Assembly: GCA_014526335.1 (NCBI GenBank)
Contig: JACTAT010000037.1
Coordinates: 2,561,777 to 2,625,776 of the forward strand
DNA length: 64,000 bases
Reading direction: 5' to 3'
Origin: Chrysaora quinquecirrha
Lineage: Eukaryota; Cnidaria; Scyphozoa; Semaeostomeae; Pelagiidae
The notes under the pieces were generated by a model. It saw only the letters and a program-made list of their open reading frames with translations, did not search any database and was not told the origin of the DNA. A program made the position numbers and the translations under genes. Shown here in pieces: positions 22,607-32,453 of the stretch (positions are counted from its first letter, which is position 1; each line of letters begins with the position of its first letter).

Positions 22607-23680
22607 TTATTCTTGAACATTTGGATTACTGCTGGATCTTTGGATTTCTTTCCGCAAAGCCTTTGACTTGACAAGTTTTTCTTTCACTTTATATCTTTGA
22701 ATAATATCCTTTGCATAGGAAAATGAACGTACCCTAACATACAACTTTATAATACTTGTCAATAAATCAGAAAGAAGTGTTTTGTCATTACAATCAGTTT
22801 CTGACTCCTCTACTATTGTATTAAAATGAGAAACAATTTCTGGGTCTTTGACACATTTTTCCACCACTAAAGCTGTGTTAATTTTCCTTTGGCCACATGT
22901 AGCAGAATTTTTCCTAAAATTGAATTCAGCTATTTCAAATATTCTTCTTGGTGAAGCCTTCAAGTCCCATAAACCTCCATGATTTAATGTGGTCACTAAA
23001 CTTGATGCTGGTGGATTTCTCATTGTTTCACCTTGGGAATTGAATGTTGTTGTTTTCCCAGCTTTTAGAATTTGCATGCAATCCTGGCTCTCTTTAGTTG
23101 CAAATTTCTTTGATTTTTTTAATTTTTTAAACAAGTTGTGAAAAACATATCCACCAAGATAGCCAAGACCATCAGTTTCTTCTTTGCTCAGCTTTGTTTG
23201 ATTCTGGTTTGATGGAGTACCACCATTCAATGACTTCTTGTGATGTATCAACACGCCATCAGCAATTTTTGAAGACAGAAATGTTGCTGAAGGGCTTGTT
23301 AAAGGTGTAAAATAATCATCTGAATGCAAAACTATTGTGGAATAGAATGCTGTATAAAATTCTTCAGCATCACCATGTTTTTCCAATTTTCTGTAAGGCT
23401 CCTGAATGTCTTTGTAGAGAGCTGACTGTTCTGTTAGCATGACAGGGAAGCTTTGAACCTCCTCAATCATTTTCAAAGGGAAGCATTTATTTGTTGAAGC
23501 TGTAGCAATTGCATTCTCAACAACAGTAGTCAAAGAAGCCAGGGAAATATCTATTTCAGATTTTGCTGCTGCATCATTTCCTTCCTCAGTTCTGTGCTTT
23601 GCAGTTGAGTGTCTTTTTAATCCACCTTTGCTCTTGCATTGTTTTTTGCATACAGGACAGATAAACAGACCGGCTTGAAC
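22607..23680 (-). CDS. P-element second gene, exon 2 (C2H2 zinc finger plus conserved C-terminal region)
   Basis: The acceptor lies at 23682-23681 (TTCTCTTAG). The exon encodes 357 residues: a classic C2H2 finger CPVCKKQC ... HSTAKH (C-x2-C-x12-H-x4-H) within the first 25, then TTVVENAIA, and a block GLGYLGGYVFHNLFKKLKK that resembles a motif near the C-terminal end of many transposase-like proteins. It ends at TGA or TAA near 22607, 52 bp from the transposase stop and convergent with it. The frame is open and lies wholly inside the P-element ends. I do not know its function; it could be a DNA-binding accessory or regulatory protein, or a separately encoded transposase C-terminal part. Confidence 0.75.
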   Translation of the reverse strand, partial: VQAGLFICPVCKKQCKSKGGLKRHSTAKHRTEEGNDAAAKSEIDISLASLTTVVENAIATASTNKCFPLKMIEEVQSFPVMLTEQSALYKDIQEPYRKLEKHGDAEEFYTAFYSTIVLHSDDYFTPLTSPSATFLSSKIADGVLIHHKKSLNGGTPSNQNQTKLSKEETDGLGYLGGYVFHNLFKKLKKSKKFATKESQDCMQILKAGKTTTFNSQGETMRNPPASSLVTTLNHGGLWDLKASPRRIFEIAEFNFRKNSATCGQRKINTALVVEKCVKDPEIVSHFNTIVEESETDCNDKTLLSDLLTSIIKLYVRVRSFSYAKDIIQRYKVKEKLVKSKALRKEIQRSSSNPNVQE

Positions 23681-23848
23681 CTAAGAGAATAAAGTTGAAT
23701 TTCTAAAAAAAAATTACTTAGAAAATGGTTAACGAAAGAAGGCTAGTTTGGACAATATATTCTGGATTCAAAAAACCTAAAAGACCTTAAAGGCCTAGAC
23801 AGCTAAGAGTCAGCTAGACTCATCTTATCTTCAACTGATTTCACTTAC

Positions 23849-24001
23849 CTCTTCACTTTCTTCTTCAAAAAGCCATTGAATGTCTTCTTCTTCATCTAGT
23901 GCATTTAGAATTGCGTCTAAGTTATCACCAGTAATAATAAGGGACTCCAAAATATTGGAGCTGTCGATTTGCCGTGTGGATCGCCTTTCGGAGGACGCCA
24001 T
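23849..24001 (-). CDS. P-element second gene, exon 1
   Basis: ATG at 24001 lies 76 bp inside the right terminal repeat. The exon gives 51 residues beginning MASSERRSTRQIDSSN and ending in an acidic run EEESEE before GAG|GTAAGT (donor 23848-23843). The 168-bp intron (23848-23681) keeps the frame: 153 nt of exon 1 are followed directly by VQAGLFICPVC in exon 2, 408 residues in all. The inverted subterminal block at 24015-24037 is directly upstream of the start codon. Confidence 0.75.
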
Positions 24002-24014
24002 GATCAACAAAATG

Positions 24015-24037
24015 TGTGCACGGTAACGGTCACGTGA
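24015..24037 (-). promoter_or_regulatory. Subterminal inverted repeat, right (candidate transposase-binding/promoter site)
   Basis: Reverse complement of the block at 13478-13500 with two mismatches, 88 bp from the right end and 14 bp upstream of the second gene's ATG. Confidence 0.5.
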
Positions 24038-24076
24038 TGTATCTAAACAACATGCGGGCGGCCTCTTTTGTCAATT

Positions 24077-24125
24077 CTTTTGATCTTCGCCGGCCTTCCA
24101 GACCATAGTTTTTCTATTGACCATG
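24077..24125 (-). repeat. Right terminal inverted repeat of the P element
   Basis: Reverse complement of 13400-13448 with one mismatch; the target duplication TTCTAGA follows at 24126-24132. Confidence 0.95.
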
Positions 24126-24139
24126 TTCTAGATGAGGGG

Positions 24140-24318
24140 GTGGGCCATCCATGGCAGCACTGCAATACCAGGACAACCCGTGTCCGGGGTGAAGCAAGCT
24201 TCAGACCCATGGACCAATTCAAAAAATCAGTTTAATATTTGAGCACCGTGTATATCAGATATTAAGCTGATAAGAACGGATACTACACTTGATCTTAGCC
24301 AAAAGGCCGAGAAGCGAT
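24140..24318 (-). ncRNA. U2: U2 snRNA gene, full length but with damaged stem IIb and Sm site
   Basis: The minus strand starts ATCGCTTCTCGGCC and includes TTTTGGCTAAGATCAAG, the branch-point-pairing GTAGTA, and the 3' CTGGTATTGCAGTGCTGCC. Compared with the 60.35 and 44.60 kb copies, stem-loop IIb has lost bases (ACACGGTGC instead of GCACCCAAGGGTGC) and the Sm site reads ATTTTTTGA instead of ATTTTTGGA. It may therefore be a variant or a pseudogene. A P element sits 7 bp beyond its 3' end. Confidence 0.9.
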
Positions 24319-24460
24319 AACAAACTAGTCTTTGCTTCTAGCCGCATCTCCACACGTGTTGGAATCACACGTGGGTGCAAGACAACGACACGGAATTGCC
24401 AGTCCGTGTGCAATGCCTTGCTACGTCGGTTGAAAAGAAGGACTGCAATTGCAAAAAGTG

Positions 24461-24580
24461 AAGCCTACAACACCAGGTGTTCCCAGGCGGTCACCCATCC
24501 AGGTACTGACCTGGCCTGACCATGCTTGACTGCGGTGATCGGACGAGAACCGGTGTATTCATGTTTGTATGGTCTTGGGG
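24461..24580 (-). rRNA. 5S: 5S rRNA gene copy
   Basis: 120 nt on the minus strand carry the 5S 3' half with GTCAGTACCTGGATGGGTG, CCGCCTGGGAACACC and the terminal GTTGTAGGCTT. The 5' end is altered (CCCCAAGACCATAC instead of GCCTACGACCATAC at 60.8 kb) and further changes occur in helix III, so function is doubtful. Confidence 0.85.
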
Positions 24581-24803
24581 GAAAGCTAGAGGGCCGAATG
24601 TGCATTACACTATAGGCTAGAGACGCATACATGTGCACATGCACATGTACGTATACCCTTTGATACACACGAAGTGGGTAGATGAGGATAGATGTTGGTT
24701 GGTGTGCAGTTCTGCTGAGAAGGTGCGGTGAGGACTCTGGCCAGTTGGAACAGCGGGCGTGGCATTCGTGGAAGCCCAGCTTGCTCTTTAATAGTGTTGC
24801 AAA
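24581..24803. other. U1-5S spacer, part interrupted by the Gypsy element
   Basis: Corresponds to about 60798-61017 in the reference copy of the unit; it continues at 32100-32314 across the Gypsy insertion. Confidence 0.8.
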
Positions 24804-25030
24804 TGTAACGAAGTACACAAGAACCAAGATAAATAACTCAACTTTATTCAATCCAATATTTCTCTTCAAATATAAACTTCAAGAAACGATAAACTCTAAA
24901 TCACAGCAATTCACTATTTCCCAACCGAACTCTCTGACACACTTCTCCAACAACTAGTAAACGCCTCATTACATAATTACGCCCATGTCCATGTCTCGTT
25001 CCAAACCCCCCATTAACTCACATCTCTACA
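24804..25030 (-). repeat. 3' LTR of the Gypsy element
   Basis: 227 bp from TGTAACGAAG to CATCTCTACA, about 95% like the LTR at 31873-32099. Confidence 0.95.
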
Positions 25031-25041
25031 CTCCCCAAGCC
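25031..25041 (-). promoter_or_regulatory. Polypurine-like tract of the Gypsy element
   Basis: On the minus strand GGCTTGGGGAG directly precedes the 3' LTR, the expected place for the plus-strand primer of reverse transcription. Confidence 0.5.
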
Positions 25042-25312
25042 TGAATTAAACTTAATCCTAAATTAAAACAAAATAAACAAAATAATTAAATCTACGAATA
25101 TCAACTACAGATTTTTTTTAAACTTTTTTTTTTTTACTAAATGTCCATAACTTAAAAGTCAACGCAGCGTAGCTATATAAGTGATTTTCTCTATTTACAA
25201 ATACAGTCACTGATAGTCTATTTCTATTGATACTTCCATTAGTATTCCAGCACTGGATCTCCGTAACGCTCTTGTGGTCTTCCATTTCTCCTTAGATCAT
25301 AAGGCCTATTAT

Positions 25313-26170
25313 TCACAGGTTCAATGTATCTCTCAATGTTTCTTCCCAGACGAATCGGTGGCTCGAATTTTGTTGTAGCCCTCTAGCTCTGAAGTTTTTC
25401 AAAAGTACCGTATCTCCGATGTTAAGTGATTTACTTTGCCTCGAGCGATATTTTGAGTCATAATCATGCTTCTGTTTCTTTTGGGCTTTCTTAAGTTTTT
25501 CGACAACAATATTTCTCAACTCAACTTGTCTCTTCTTCAACTCTTCCAAATACTTAGCTGGACCATGCGTTGGCTTAGCTGTGATCTCTTTTTGTTCAAT
25601 ACCGAACGGCAATCTAGCATCTCTACCACATAACATTTCAAATGGTGTTACTCCTGTCGAAGATTGCTTGCTTACTCTGTAGGCTAGAAGTGCATGAGGT
25701 AATTGCTCATCCCAGTCGTCTTGGTCGTTGTTTACTTTCATACGTAATAGTGACTTCAAAATCGAATTAAATCTTTCACAGAGTCCGTCAGTTTGCGGAT
25801 GATAAGCTGTCGTTCTCTGTTTTTCAATCCCAAAAAGTTGACACATTGATGTTACGAGATGCTACTCGAAGTTTTGTCCTTGGTCCGTAAGCAAAACCGA
25901 AGGCATACCATGTCTCGCAAATATTTGCTCAAGAGCTCTAACGACTGTTTCAGCTTCTTGATTAGGTAGTGCTGCTGCTTTAGCATATTTCGTATAGTAA
26001 TCAATGACTGCCAGTATATACTAATTGCCTGAACGAGTAGTTTTCAGTGGTCCAACTATGTCTACCCCAATCATGTAAAATAGAATTTGGACTATTTCGA
26101 TCGACTTTCAAGGCCATCGTGGTCTAGGCACAATTTTGTTTTTTGCACAAAGTTCACAACTGGCACAAAA
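25313..26170 (-). pseudogene. Gypsy integrase, broken by stops
   Basis: After the HHCC region the core shows GVDIVGP (first Asp), LLTDQG (second Asp) and CERFN (Glu), i.e. the D,D,E triad of retroviral-type integrases, followed by the DTVLLKNFR segment. In-frame stops occur near 26020 and 25860. Integrase would insert the cDNA; this copy cannot. Confidence 0.85.
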
Positions 26171-27825
26171 TGATTCGCCTGATTTGAAGAAACCTGGCGA
26201 GTAGAATTTCTTTTGAATCACATCAAATGTCTTAGCAACGCCTAAATGACCGACTTGTTCGTGAGCTTCCTTCAAAATCGTTTTTGTGACGAAATTAGGT
26301 AATACAATTTGATTTCTCTCCGTATTTGTGTCATCTATCAACCTCCTGCACAGAAGACTGTTTTCTATGGTCAATGAATTGAAGATATTGTACAACGCAT
26401 GTAGTACTTTGGATGCATTATCTGGCTTCTCCTCCGGTCGAGTTCCTTCAACTAACCAACTCTTCACTTCATTGATATCTTTGTCAAGCTCTTGAAGTTC
26501 TTTTAACTCGTCAACTGAATATCCTAATACTTTAATGCTTTTCACTGGAGCACGTGAAAGCACGTCTGCGTGTTTCATTAGCGATCCTGCTTTATGCTCA
26601 ATAGTATACTCGTATTCTTGTAGCTTAATTAGCCATCGAGCTATTTTCCCATTAGGATGTTTTATTCCCTTTAGCCACTGCAGAGCTTTATGATCTGTAA
26701 ACACCTTGACATGTCGGCCATAAATATAAGGATGAAAATATTGCATTGACCACGCAACTGCGAATGCTTCCTTTTCAGTAGTGGTCCAGTTTTTCTCTGA
26801 GCCTGAAAAAGCTTTGGACGCAAAAGATATAACTCGTTCTGTACCATTTTCATCTTTCTGACTTAAAATCGATCCAATGCCCACATCACTAGCATCTGTG
26901 TACAAGATATAATCACAATTGGTATCCGAAAATCCTAGAACTGGGGACGAGATAAGTTGTTCCTTTAGCATATCAAAAGAATCTTGACAACTCTTATTCC
27001 AAGTAAATTTTACATCCTTTTGCAGCAAACGATGTAAAGAATGAGCAATGTCACTGAATCCAGATATAAATCGACGATAATACGATAGCTCTGTTAGGTC
27101 TTTTGGAACTGGATATTCTTTGATGGCAGTTACTTTCTCCGGATCTGGGGAAAGACCCTCATCCGTGATCTGGAACCCAAGAAATCTGACATTTTTATGT
27201 CCAAAATTACATTTTGATGGCTTTAACTTTAATACCGCACTTCTTATTGTATTAAACACTTCTGTAAGGTTACTCATGTGTTCTTTAAAATTTCGACCAA
27301 CACTAAGGACGTCATCTAGGTTAACCAGACATTTGTTTGGTAGCAAACCTTGTAGGACGTTCGACATCAGACGTTGAAATGTCGGAACGGCATTTGACAA
27401 GCCAAAAGGCATACGCTTAAAATGATATATATCACCACCGGGAATAACGAACACAGTTTTTTCTTGGCTAGACATCTCTACTGGGACTTGCCAGTATCCA
27501 GACTCTAAGTCTAATGTTGTGAAGTATTTGTGGCCAGATAACGTGTCTATAAGATCATTGATTTGAGGTAACGGGTAAGCATCCTTAACTGTCACTTCAT
27601 TAAGTTTACGAAAATCGATGCAAAACCTCAAAGTACCGTCTTTCTTTCTTACCAATACTATTGGGCTCGCCCAAGGTGATTTGCTTGCTTCTATTATGTT
27701 ATTTTGAAGCATTTCTTCCACTTGTTCCTCAACTACCGGTCTCAGAGCATTCGGTAAGCGACGTGGTAACTGTTTTATTGGCGCAGCGTCTCCTGTTTCA
27801 ATCTTATGTTCAGCTTTAGAGGTTA
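26108..27825 (-). pseudogene. Gypsy reverse transcriptase, RNase H and integrase zinc-binding part
   Basis: A long open stretch with RT blocks FRKLNEVTVKDAYPLPQI, TTLDLESGYWQV, RMPFGLSNAVPTFQRLM and the active site LVNLDDVL, where the usual tyrosine before LDD is an asparagine. RNase H follows with YILYTDASDVG, TTEKEAFAVAWSM and HADVLSR. The HHCC zinc finger of integrase is present (HEQVGHLG ... CASCELC). A frameshift near 27826 separates it from the upstream protease-RT linker. Confidence 0.9.
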
Positions 27826-29001
27826 ACCTAGCTCACTCAAGTTTTTGGCAAATAACGCGGGATTTTCTCTTAAAAGCACTTCAATTTGTTCTTTCTCCTT
27901 AGGCTTTAAATGCTCAAGATCAAAATGCAGATCATTTTCACTTTGATTCACATGCTCATTACCCCCTGAATCCATAATTAGATCGTTAATTTCATTGTCA
28001 ACTTGTTGCAAACACCCAACGTTAGTTCCTTTGAATAACTTCACTGAGTTTACCCCCGGATTTTTGATTTGTACGGGTGCTGTTTGTTCTTTGGGTCTAA
28101 CTCCTACACGAGCAACTAATACGCCTCTTTCAAATAAATCAAAATTAGGCTCTAAAACACTCTCAGAAATGGTCGGATTTCGAACATGAGCAGTTTCACG
28201 ACAACAGAGGGATCTTTCAACGACGAATCGTAAATGGCCAGCGGTTGACAACTCAAATCAGGAAATCTCAACACCATATTAGCAGTGTCAATGCTAACTT
28301 TATTGTTCATAAGCCAATCTAAACCCAAAATAATTTCAGAAAGAATTTAATTTTCAACGTAAAATTCTTGATTTCTATGCATGTTATTCAATTCGAGCAA
28401 TAAATTTACTTTGCCTAATATGCCTATTGGCGAGTTATTTGCTGCCCCGGCAACGATATCAGCAGGCAACAATGACTCCTCATTGGTTTTCAAAGATTCC
28501 CATTCATCTTTACTTATCAGGGATATTGAGGCCCCTGTATCAATAATACACAATTTGTTTTGCCGGTTGATTTTTACTTCGACTAACAAAATTTTTCTTT
28601 GATTCGTTGGCGAAACGGCTGTTAGCCTGACTTTTGATTCGTTTTCGACCTTTCTGTCTACCCTTGGACCTTGACCTTGCTCTGGCCTTTGCCCTTCAGC
28701 CTCTGAATGCACCTCTGGTTTTGCCTGACAAAATTTCGAAATATGGCCTTGCATGCCACATCGATACCAAACAGGAGGCTGTCGGTTCGGATGGTTTCCT
28801 CTTTGAAAATTTACATTCTGATTTTCATTTCGACGTGCCACAGCATGATAACAAGCACGGGCAAGATGCCCTGGTTTTTGACAGAGAAAACAAATTTGAC
28901 CAGAAGTCACATTATTTCTACGTTTAAACTCTTTAAATGTAGGACACTGTTTAGCTAGGTGCCTGTACCCACCACAACTGTAGCAAGTTCTTGCTGCTTG
29001 C
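27823..29001 (-). pseudogene. Gypsy nucleocapsid, protease and protease-RT linker, frameshifted
   Basis: Three zinc-knuckle-like motifs (CYSCGGYRHLAKQC, CFLCQKPGHLARAC, and a third whose first cysteine is replaced in WYRCGMQGHISKFC) are followed by the aspartic protease motif IIDTGASISL. Frames shift near 28347 and 28260. At its 5' end it continues the gag frame seen on the far side of the nested element, with GAVSLGQAARTC across the empty site. Confidence 0.85.
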
Positions 29002-29011
29002 CCCAAACTTA

Positions 29012-29074
29012 TACCCTGGGTGCCAGACTCTCGAAATTAAGAAACGAGAGTCTGGTTCAGTGCGCCCTGACCTC
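29012..29074 (+). repeat. Left terminal inverted repeat of the nested element
   Basis: 63 bp matching the reverse complement of 31071-31133 with two mismatches; contains an internal 11-bp palindromic arm pair. Confidence 0.95.
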
Positions 29075-30658
29075 GTTCCTGTGCAGACCGCCTGAACTCA
29101 TTTGAAAGTTCTTCTTGCCAATTCCACTGACTGGACTACGACTGTACAAGGAGGAGTTCGTCTGAAACATATGCTGGAGTTTGAGAAAGTTTTGTTTAAG
29201 ATATTACATATACCATTGTCAAAGAATCATAATTACGGCACAAACAGATGGATCGACACGCTGGGTGATGGATCCATGATTTAGAGCAGCGATGTGGCCA
29301 GACAGACGTTTCAACTGCATCCTTTTCCATCCAGCGTCTTTTCTAATGTGGCCTAAGAGGAAGTATTTTGATCTTTGATGCAAAGAAAATGTCAAAACTT
29401 TACAAGACCGAAATTGAACTTAAGGAAATAACGCAACAGCATCATGATGTGAAATATATGAAAGCTGCACGTAGCAGATGAAATTTTAAATCACACAGAC
29501 ATACTAATTGGTTGATTAGATAATATCAAACTATTGTTGTAAACACAGTGCTTGGTGTCAGCACTGCACCACCAAAAGTTGCTGAGTTGTTTCATTGAAG
29601 ACGCTCAAATATTTTACACAAACTTGGATCATCCCACATCACCAATAGTTTCTATTTCAAATAACATTTTAACTTTTTGATAGTATATGTACAGTTAAAA
29701 TCTTAATTTATGATTCTTTTATTTCATGGCACAATAACAAATACCACTACTTGACAGAATATGATTCAACTCAAGATACTATGAAAAAGCACTTGTTGGC
29801 AATTAGGGTATCCTTTGTAATACATTGTTTTCAAATAAAATAAGATGAAGGCAAAAATTGACAACATACATAGGTACTGTCTGTCAGGCTTAAAACAATG
29901 CACAATGCAATAATTAAGTTATAGTAAATGTTTTCAACGATAGTTCTTATTTATTCTTATTAAACAAAATGTTTTCTAACTTTGCAGCAATTTCAATTTT
30001 GTAGCAGTTTTATCTGACAGGGATTGCATGGTTCAGATAATGTTGTTTTACATGTATTGACTTTTTTTAGCATTGACCATCTGTCATTGCACCTAACTTC
30101 TCAAATTGGGACATGATCATTGACTTGGTGCAATGTTAAAATTTTATCTAACTTGGTACTATTCTTTCTTTAATTTGAGCAATATGCCACTCCAAAGATT
30201 TTTGTGGCTTGTGTGTACAAACTAGCAGATAATAAGTTAAAGTTATTTCAGAGAAATCAATTGAAATCTTTTTTACTTTCCACAAAGGTCTCTTTTGAAA
30301 ATGTGACATGCAGCAACTTGTGATAAATCTTTGCAGCACCAGAAATGTATTCACTAAGATACCAGGGCACAGACATCAACATTTTCAGGAATTCGACAGA
30401 AATCTGCTCTCCAAACTTGAAGTTTGATCACTTAACAGATGGTAAAGATCATATGAGAAAACTAAAGGATGATTTGTAGTGCTTGACTAATAAGACCTAG
30501 TGTACATTCACATGATGCTCTTTGTAAAAATTTCCCTGAGTTCTGTGATTTGTTGATGTCAGTTTGATCACTCTTAACAATGCCATGAAAATACTAGCAC
30601 ACTTTAGGACACAACCATTGCAGATATGATTAGTATGTACCGATAAAAATGTTTTTAT
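29075..30658. other. Interior of the nested TIR element, nothing recognised
   Basis: AT-rich, only short frames on both strands. If the helicase gene had more exons they are not recognisable here. Confidence 0.4.
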
Positions 30659-30936
30659 TTAGATGTGAACAGTTTCATCCATCACAGCCAACAAAGGCAG
30701 TATCACAACTACCACTGGTTTCTCCACAAGGCCTAACTTCTTTGCAAAGAGAGGCGCCGCCTGAAATATCAGTGACTTTCCGAAGCCAGTTGGCAATATG
30801 GCGAATGTGTCCTGTCTTTCAACAAACAAAGCTCCTAATGATTTCAGCTGCTCTCTGTTGAGTTCCACAACATGAGGAAAAAACTCTTCGATAACAGCTT
30901 AAACTGCATCTTCGGACTTTGCGGCCGCCATTATCA
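30659..30936 (-). pseudogene. RecQ-like helicase N-terminal fragment
   Basis: From ATG 30936 the frame reads MAAAKSEDAV, a TAA stop, then EFFPHVVELNREQLKSL and a Walker A motif ILPTGFGKSLIFQ, followed by VVVVILPLLAVMDE in the place of motif Ia, and ends at 30659. The motif order matches the start of RecQ/SF2 helicases. The rest of the helicase (DEAH box, C-terminal lobe) is missing. Helicase genes accompany some DNA transposons; whether this one belonged to the element or was captured is unknown. Confidence 0.7.
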
Positions 30937-31070
30937 ATCGACATTCTCTTCTGTTCAGCGTTTTACACAGGAGGTTATTTCAAGTGCTGGACATTGTTTT
31001 ACCATGACCTTTTGAACTTACAGAAATATGTATACTGGCTCCTTATTGGTCAAAACAGGCTCACCAGAAA

Positions 31071-31133
31071 GAGGTCGGGGCGCACTGAACCAGACTCTCG
31101 TTTTTTAATTTCGAGAGTCTGGCACCCAGGGTA
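31071..31133 (-). repeat. Right terminal inverted repeat of the nested element
   Basis: Partner of 29012-29074; followed by the target duplication at 31134-31143. Confidence 0.95.
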
Positions 31134-31785
31134 CCCAAACTTACTGCTCCTACTGCTGTTCTGCTTGGAACTTGTCTCGACACTACCTCTGCTCGCAGAG
31201 CCTCCATGGTAGAATTGGCAGCCTCGAACCTCCTTGCTATCAGAAAGGCATCATCCAGTGTAGCTGGTGGTTCTTGCAACAGCTTGGTTTGTGTTGCCCT
31301 ATCTCTCATACCAAGTATAAACTGGTCCACGATACGAGTAGTATACTGTACTCTTCTCCATGAAAACCACATTTGGCTCCAAACTCTCTAAGTGCAACTG
31401 CAAAAGAATCGATCGTTTCTTCAGGCTCTAGTGTCCTTTGATGAAAATTGTGTCTCTTTTCAGTCAACATTTGGTTTCTGTCAAACGAGGATTTCAGCTC
31501 CTTTATCCAATTTTTATAACCATTATCTCCATGAGTAAAATCAACCGATTCTGCTAAACGGAAAGCATATTCACTAAGATTGAACAGTAACGCTAGTCTC
31601 TGTTTCTTTTCGTCTTTCCACACAAGCGCTTCAAAATAAAGATTGCTTTTCTTGACAAATAAATCGAAATCATCTCCAATCTTATACTTCTCTGGTCTTC
31701 TAAATAACGATAATGACAAACGATTACATTCAGAAGAATCCTGCGCTTGCCCAACTACTTCTTCTTCTTGTGCCATACTATACAC
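31134..31785 (-). pseudogene. Gypsy gag, 5' part, frameshifted
   Basis: A frame from ATG near 31773 (MAQEEEVVG) reads through YKIGDDFDLFVKKSNLYFEA and MLTEKRHNFHQRTLEPEE, typical of Gypsy capsid regions. A frameshift near 31350 leads into RIVDQFILGMRD ... LDDAFLIARRFE. It runs into the nested element at 31133 and resumes at 29001. Confidence 0.8.
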
Positions 31786-31850
31786 AATTTATTTACATTC
31801 GTGTCCAGCTAAATATTGACAACATGTCTGACTCCAAAAACAGAATTCAT

Positions 31851-31868
31851 GTCCTGGCAGGGTCGCCA
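31851..31868 (-). promoter_or_regulatory. Primer binding site of the Gypsy element
   Basis: Four bases downstream of the 5' LTR the minus strand reads TGGCGACCCTGCCAGGAC. The initial TGG pairs with a tRNA CCA end; I do not assign the tRNA. Confidence 0.65.
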
Positions 31869-31872
31869 AAAA

Positions 31873-32099
31873 TGTAACGAAGTACACAAGAACCAAGATA
31901 AATAACTCAACTTTATTTAATCCAATATTTCTCTTCAAATATAAACTTCCATAAACAATAAACTCTAAATCACAGCAATTCACCATTTCCCAACCGAACT
32001 CTCTGACACACTTCTCCAACAACTAGTAAACGCCGTATTACACAATTACGCCCAGGTCCATGTCTCGTTCCAAACCCCCCATTAACTCACATCTCTACA
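31873..32099 (-). repeat. 5' LTR of the Gypsy element
   Basis: 227 bp, partner of 24804-25030; followed by CAAAGGATGG of the array spacer. Confidence 0.95.
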
Positions 32100-32314
32100 C
32101 AAAGGATGGGCTTCCGGTTGCGGCAGTACGAATGTGGGAAATGTTGGTGCATCTTCCGGCATCTGGAGCGGAAGATGTGGAACACGGCAAACAGTATGTA
32201 ACTTGCACACTCTTTGTAGAGTGAGGGAATTTTTGTGTGGAGAGATGCCTGGTAACTGGCAAGTCCTGGTGCTGTGCTGACATGTGTGCAGAAATTGACA
32301 TTAGTACTATTGGA

Positions 32315-32453
32315 AGGGGACTAGCGCGAACCCAGGTCCCCACTACCAGAAATTGTACGGTCGAGCTACCAAGGTTTGCAGTAATCGCAGGGGTCAGCCA
32401 AACTGAACTGCAATGGAAAGGCCTAGCCCTGGAAGAATCTCCTTGTTGATCAA
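32315..32453 (-). ncRNA. U1: U1 snRNA 3' portion (nt about 26 to end)
   Basis: The minus strand resumes U1 at TTGATCAACAAGGAGATTC and continues through CCAGGGCTAGGCC (a changed base relative to the other copies), the Sm-site region AATTTCTGGTAGTGGGG and the terminal stem ending AGTCCCC. Its missing first 25 nt lie 2.4 kb away at 34818-34838, beyond an inserted retrotransposon. Confidence 0.9.

Larger units (their letters stand above)
13400..24125 (+). mobile_element. P-type DNA transposon, 10.7 kb, with two genes and a nested intronic insertion
   Basis: Bounded by 49-bp terminal inverted repeats (13400-13448 and 24077-24125, one mismatch) starting CATAGTCAATAG / CATGGTCAATAG and flanked by a 7-bp duplication TTCTAGA. 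It encodes a spliced THAP-domain P transposase on the plus strand and a convergent zinc-finger gene on the minus strand. About 5.7 kb of Penelope-like DNA sits in the transposase intron. Terminal repeats are nearly identical and both genes are open, so the element looks recent. It sits 7 bp beyond a U2 3' end, in the U2-U1 spacer. Confidence 0.9.
29012..31133. mobile_element. Unclassified TIR DNA element nested in Gypsy gag, 10-bp target duplication
   Basis: 63-bp terminal inverted repeats (29012-29074 and 31071-31133, two mismatches) start TACCCTGGGTGCCAGACTC. Each repeat folds on itself through CCAGACTCTCG...CGAGAGTCTGG. CCCAAACTTA is duplicated at both sides (29002-29011, 31134-31143), and removing the element rejoins the gag frame. 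The 2.1 kb interior has only a RecQ-like helicase fragment and no transposase that I recognise. A 10-bp duplication would fit Mutator-like elements, but nothing else confirms that. Confidence 0.85.
24804..32099 (-). mobile_element. Gypsy-type LTR retrotransposon, 7.3 kb including a nested 2.1 kb element
   Basis: Two 227-bp LTRs (TGTAACGA...CTCTACA) flank minus-strand gag and pol remains, with CAAA duplicated at both ends (GTTG-CAAA and CAAA-GGATGG), where other copies of this spacer have a single CAAA. Domain order is gag, CCHC, protease, RT, RNase H, integrase, as in Gypsy (Metaviridae); no env-like frame was seen. The coding parts carry several stops and frameshifts, so it is inactive. Confidence 0.95.

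Noticed and set aside
24804..25030. Gypsy LTR as a possible solo LTR.
   Set aside because: A matching LTR at 31873-32099, internal gag-pol and a CAAA duplication show a complete insertion.
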